Assembly: GCA_003313425.1 (NCBI GenBank)
Contig: NHZP01000032.1
Location: 248,001-312,000 of the forward strand
DNA: 64,000 nt
Origin: Pseudopyrenochaeta lycopersici
Lineage: Eukaryota > Ascomycota > Dothideomycetes > Pleosporales > Pseudopyrenochaetaceae
Direction of reading: 5' to 3'
Positions 59,743-64,000 of the stretch are shown piece after piece. Numbering within the stretch: the first letter of the stretch is position 1; every line of letters begins with the position of its first letter. A program made the position numbers and the translations under genes. The notes beneath the pieces were generated by a model. The model searched no databases. It saw only the letters and a program-made list of their open reading frames with translations, and had not been told where the DNA came from.

Positions 59743-60585
59743 CTATTTCATCAACGCATCAGTACCAAACACCACAACAGCTGTCACAAGGACCTGTAAG
59801 CACAGAGGTATGACGCTTCGAATCGATCCATCGTGCTTGAGCAGCCAATACATTCTCACAACAGCAGCAGGAACGCCTAATATCACCCCTAAGACGCATC
59901 GTGCACCCTGTTGGCGGTGATCACTCTGCAGCTCGAATCCCCGGACCACGGATGCAATCAATGCCATAGCACAGTAGTCTAGCGCTTGCCTTAGATATGC
60001 CGCTGTGATACAGATGGCCCCCCGAATGAGGTCACGCAGGCATCCGACACGGATGTCGTGAGATGCATGCGCAAAGATTAACTCGTGGGCAACGCGACAT
60101 GATAAGGCCCTCCAAAAGTGCGCGAGAACCAGGAATATGGGTAATGAGATTGCTTGGCTTGCGTTCGGGCGAAATAGGCTTGAGAGACTGATTCGTAGAT
60201 TTGATCTTGCATCGGGGGTTGGGTGTTCGGAATGAGCATTGTAGTCTAATTTTGGGCTTTTGGCTTTCTCGAGATCCTCACATTCGCGCTTGTGTTTGTA
60301 GGGGTTCCATCGGCGGAGATAGGAAGAGCGAGCGGAATCGTAGAACATGCAGATGATAGCAAGGAAGAAAAGTAGAAATGCAGCATCGACGACGGCTGAG
60401 GTGACGATTGTGCTGAGCTTTTTGAGCGGGGGTAATGGTTCAGGAATTAGATCCATGTAGGGAACACCTGAAGAAGAGTTATGGGTCTCGATTCTGTACG
60501 GCATGGTTGAGGTTGGGGCCTGGTGACAAGTAAATACAAATGTAAATATGCATGTGCGGAGCCTGGCTAGTAGATGGATTGTCAA
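59743..60585 (-). CDS. Hypothetical multi-pass membrane protein
   Basis: Single exon, 280 aa from the first ATG. An in-frame ATG at 60504 (MPYRIETHNSS) gives 253 aa and may be the true start. Hydrophobic segments are VVDAAFLLFFLAIICMFY, SLPIFLVLAHFW, ICITAAYL, GVILGVPAAVVRMYWL and a last one (VIPLCLQVLVTAVVVFG), implying four or five membrane helices. A basic motif (RRWNPYKHKRECEDLEKAK) follows the first helix. I do not recognise the family. It lies between the broken MFS and SDR genes but shows no internal stop. Confidence 0.5.
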   Translation of the reverse strand: MTIHLLARLRTCIFTFVFTCHQAPTSTMPYRIETHNSSSGVPYMDLIPEPLPPLKKLSTIVTSAVVDAAFLLFFLAIICMFYDSARSSYLRRWNPYKHKRECEDLEKAKSPKLDYNAHSEHPTPDARSNLRISLSSLFRPNASQAISLPIFLVLAHFWRALSCRVAHELIFAHASHDIRVGCLRDLIRGAICITAAYLRQALDYCAMALIASVVRGFELQSDHRQQGARCVLGVILGVPAAVVRMYWLLKHDGSIRSVIPLCLQVLVTAVVVFGTDALMK

Positions 60586-61357
60586 TGTCGTGTGTTAATT
60601 GACATGCTCGTTGATAAAGTCTATCAAAGGGACGAGAAGTAAGTGAGATACAAATACAAAATGACTGAGACATGAGCTGCGCCGCAATATCTGCTGCTGC
60701 GGCACAGTCACATACATGTCCACCAACTCTTCGTTTCCCCAGTGTAGTACACACAACCAGAATCTGTGACGCAATTCTGAGCCTCCTGCTGATCCACTCA
60801 AGATCACCGCCAGTGTCCTGTCAGTTTGCAAACTGTTCGAGCTTGCTTTCATGACACCACCGTCCTCATGGGTGGAGACCCGAGAGGCGATGGACCCACT
60901 TTCTGTGCTACAGGAGACATTGTGCACTGTAATCGCGACTTGATACATCGTAGCCCAGACACGTGGGGCCCAGATGCTGAGTATTTGGTCCTGAGCGATG
61001 TGCAGAAGTTCGGGCACTGTGGAATTTTGTCCTATTTGGCGGCGGACCAAGAGTTTGCCCCACACACACCATACCGGACATAGTGTGCAGCTATGTGATA
61101 GCCAAGTTGTTCCAAAGGTTCAAGGAAATCGAAGCTTGGGATGACAAGCCATATACTGCAGTGATGCAGGGTGATCTGTCCGACACACATCTAGTGCAAA
61201 GTATCGTTCACTGTGGCATGAAGGACAACAGCACGTGAGATAAGATTCTTTTGTCATAGGTATGATAATCCATTGTGGACAAGTATATTCTAAGCTCACT
61301 TTTTCCAGTCTATTGTACTTCGGCTATTGTGTCTCTTCGTGCACACCTTGAGTCCAA
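60586..61357. other. Intergenic interval
   Basis: Overlapping open frames on both strands (plus 60826-61083, minus 60595-61065) exclude one another and show no domain. No gene is called. Confidence 0.4.
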
Positions 61358-62384
61358 TCAAGAATTGGCATCCTTCACCAAAGCCTGGTTCCAGACGCGT
61401 TTCGTGCAGTCCCAAATCCTCTCTTCCAATCCACGCTCCCGGTATCTTACGAGCACGTCGTTATCGGGAACAACCTCGCTGAGGTGGCTGACGCACCACG
61501 ACCCGGGCACAAATGTGTCATTCGTCAGCGCGTACGCATGCCTCTCGCCAGACTCTTTTGCTAGCATGCCAAAATAGCGGATGATCCATCCTGACACACA
61601 TTGGAAAAATGAGATGAGGGCCCACCGTATTAATCCATTGGACCTTGATGGGTACGCTGTACGAGGGGTGTCTGTTCGGACGAAACCAGGGGTAGTGTGA
61701 AGGAATATGATGTGCTTCTGGCTGTCATTTGCAGCGAGGTAGTCAAAGGCCAGGCTTGTGCACACAGTAGTATGATTGACTACTGCAATAATTCCCCAGC
61801 TTTTCTCCAGGCTTATATCTTGTTCATTAATCTTCTTCTCCTTTGTACCATTGAGAATTGAAAGCACTCGCGGATGAGGGGAATGGTGAAGTAGTGGCAA
61901 GAGATTAGAGATGATTCGCAGACGGGCATAGTAAGAGACGGAGAAGCACGTTTCAAGGCCCTCTTTTGTATCTAGGTACTAATTCAGAGCTGAAACAGGA
62001 GTGTTGGAAGCCGCGAGACTAGACTTACAAACTGCTCCTTGAAACGGCATTCCACCAGGACTCACATATAATATCGACCTTGTTCTCAGCCGCCCAAATT
62101 TGCTTACATGCATCGTCAATGCCTGAGATCAGAGCAACCTGTGTCTCAATGTAAACAATCTTGTTGGTATGGTTGATATTTTTCAGCTCGTCCATTTGGT
62201 TCTGGTAACGGAAAGGGTCGCGTCCTAGTACATAAAAGGTGGATGAGTGTAGCAACCCTACCATTTCCCTCAGAGTTGCGGAGCCTATCCCAGCTGTAGC
62301 CCCTGCGAAGACACATATAAAGCTACTGTGTGCTTGAGCAGCAAAGCTCGCGTTGCTCTTACGAACTTCGGAGATACAAACCAT
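61358..62384 (-). pseudogene. Short-chain dehydrogenase-like protein, frame-shifted
   Basis: Two exons fit: 62029-62384 and 61358-61971, with a 57-nt intron whose join gives YTKEGLE. The start MVCISEVRKSNAS leads into the cofactor motif AGATAGIGSAT. Then come LGRDPFR and KVD. In exon 1 the frame must shift by one base near 62064-62075 to pass from KVD to the family-typical SPGGMPFQGAV. The C-terminal part (SVSYYARLRIISNLLPLL, TTPGFVRTD) is well preserved. At the place of the catalytic Tyr the sequence reads VVNHTTVCTSL, so the usual Tyr is not visible. It resembles SDRs found in fungal polyketide clusters. The frame shift, and perhaps the missing Tyr, suggest loss of function. Confidence 0.6.
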
Positions 62385-64000
62385 AGCTGTAATCCAGAGG
62401 TTGTCGGTGCGAACAGCGGGGGTATTTCGTAGAGTAAGGTCACGAAGTGGAGTGATAGTCAACGATTTTGAGGATAGCATTTGCTTAAGAAGACGCGTGT
62501 GACAAGGGTGTATGTAGGTCCCCACAATTGTGGCGACCCGCAGTATTACCAACGGAAAGGAGGTGTCACACCTTGACCGAGGGTCGTGTTAAGCGTACGG
62601 CGAGGTAGTTAAAGGTTTTCAATTTAACTACTCAGTGGTCCTATGTTGCGAGAATATAGAGGTGCAAGGCGAGTATACTTCATACGTTTCAGTAGTTTAC
62701 CTCCTTTCTTTTGTGATCGTGTTCTTTGGCACTAATTAACACGACCTCATGAAAGCAGCCGCAAGAGTAGAGCTTTGATCGCCATAAGCACGCAACAAAC
62801 GCCGCAATCTTGCATCCATGCGGACAGTATTTAGCGACATGCATCATATATCGAAATGAGGGGGTTAATATTGCGACGCAGCACCGCGGGTCTCAAAAGA
62901 TCGAGAAATGGTAAGGCCCCTACCTGATCCAATAGACTGGACGGGCTAGTAGCGGTATCAGAACCATGGGCGAATATGATTTTGAAGGAAGTTTATCATG
63001 CGGTTGTATAAGATCCATGTCCCACAGTCCCAATGGTTCACGTCAGCAATACTTGCCCTGTTTAACAGCAACCCACGCTTTGTGACAGATCTAGAGCTAG
63101 TGCTATGATGGAGAATTTTGCTAAGCGACCACCAGTAAATAAGGTTTTTTGGGGGACTGGCAGGTGGAGCTTTTCGTTGGTTAAATATTTCGTAAGTTAC
63201 GCTTCTTCGTTATATTATATAATCGCTGAATAGTATGGCGCCCATTATATTCGCTATTACTTTTCAGTGTCTCCGTTAATTTATAGCGAAGGCAAGGAGA
63301 ACGAGCTCAAACGGCCACACAGAGGGATTGAGAGAGCCTCTCTTAGCAAAACACACAATACCTACGGCCGAAGCGGATGTCTAGAAGAGAAGCCGAGGAA
63401 GCCTTCTAGATTATTGTCTGCATCTGACCTATCGATATACCAATTTAAAGCGGCAACGCAGGGATAGGCCGACACTAGGCTATGGCTCATTCAAGTTGAT
63501 CACTTGGATAGGTCGAAAATCAAACCAGCATCAGGCTTACTATTGTATGAAATTCCAGGTGTGGCAAAACTACCCTGAGCTGTGCCATTATCTAAATTCT
63601 GCTGCAGTATTGTGATAAAAATTCTAGGTCCGTGAAGGTTCACTTCTATTACAATTTTAACGATACACAAAGGCAAAATCCAATATTTATGCTGGGCTAC
63701 CTGCTTTGACAGCTCTCGATGTTTCGGATGGATCCCAAAACGCTTGACGCTCTGTTTTCGTCCTTTGAAAACAGAACATGGCTGCCAGCATTCTCTGGTA
63801 ATTCAAATGACTTCAGGCAATGATAGTACTCTAAAATTGGGGACCTTGGTGGACCTTCTCGTTGGTTATATTGAAATGCGTGTCTTATTCCCACGTGAAT
63901 GTTTATCAAGATGGATACGTAGCTGCTTGTGTCTTTCATCAGTCTCTTCAAAGCTGGAGATGATTGGGGAGATTTGAAGCGGAAGTTTTAGTAATGAAGA
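62385..64000. other. Gene-poor right end
   Basis: Short unconserved frames only. AT-rich stretches occur near 63200-63260 and 63540-63680. No gene, RNA or mobile-element protein can be read up to the window edge. Confidence 0.4.

Noticed and set aside
1..64000. CRISPR arrays, bacterial operons, prophage or rRNA
   Set aside because: No direct repeats with spacers, no Shine-Dalgarno-type gene packing, and introns throughout. The DNA is eukaryotic and fungal.

Overview
The window reads as nuclear DNA of a filamentous ascomycete (Pezizomycotina, perhaps a Dothideomycete). Genes carry several short GT-AG introns of about 47-70 nt, and the families present are typically fungal: HET domains, CBM18 chitin binders, a highly reducing polyketide synthase, PEX3, a sterol 24-C-methyltransferase, F-box proteins and a fungal rhodopsin-like domain. 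All exon models were made by hand from reading frame, splice sites and family conservation, and no similarity search was run.

Layout. 1-2.4 kb: a secreted protein, cut by the left edge, with three chitin-binding modules, a Ser-rich repeat stalk and a C-terminal beta-sandwich-like domain. 2.4-5.4 kb: no supported gene. 5.4-12.3 kb: a metabolic block with an ERG6-like methyltransferase, a GH43 arabinan-degrading enzyme and a divergent SDR/carboxylesterase pair. 12.3-14.7 kb: no supported gene. 14.7-27 kb: an incompatibility-type region. One long minus-strand reading frame with eight exons joins a sacsin/Hsp90-like GHKL ATPase, a NO VEIN-type C-terminal domain and a HET domain. It is followed by an AT-rich, hairpin-rich and minisatellite block and then a second HET gene. 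27.5-40 kb: mostly conserved genes, namely an epoxide-hydrolase-like protein, two related F-box proteins around a beta-carbonic anhydrase, a coiled-coil protein, PEX3 and a GT8 glycosyltransferase. 40-45.4 kb: a zinc-cluster-like putative regulator and gene-poor DNA.

45.4-62.4 kb looks like a decaying secondary-metabolite locus. It holds a highly reducing PKS (KS-AT-DH-vestigial MT-ER-KR-ACP) with two single-base frame shifts, an apparently intact LovC/ToxD-type enoyl reductase, the 3' end only of a rhodopsin-like membrane protein, an MFS transporter with two nonsense codons and a lost splice acceptor, a small membrane protein, and a frame-shifted SDR. 62.4-64 kb holds no supported gene.

The most unusual item is the GHKL-NOV-HET fusion. 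If it is one transcript, it would couple an Hsp90/sacsin-type ATPase to a fungal cell-death effector domain in one polypeptide of about 2,318 residues. That arrangement is unfamiliar to me and could be an allorecognition or immune sensor. The second theme is the coordinated decay of the PKS locus around one intact reductase.
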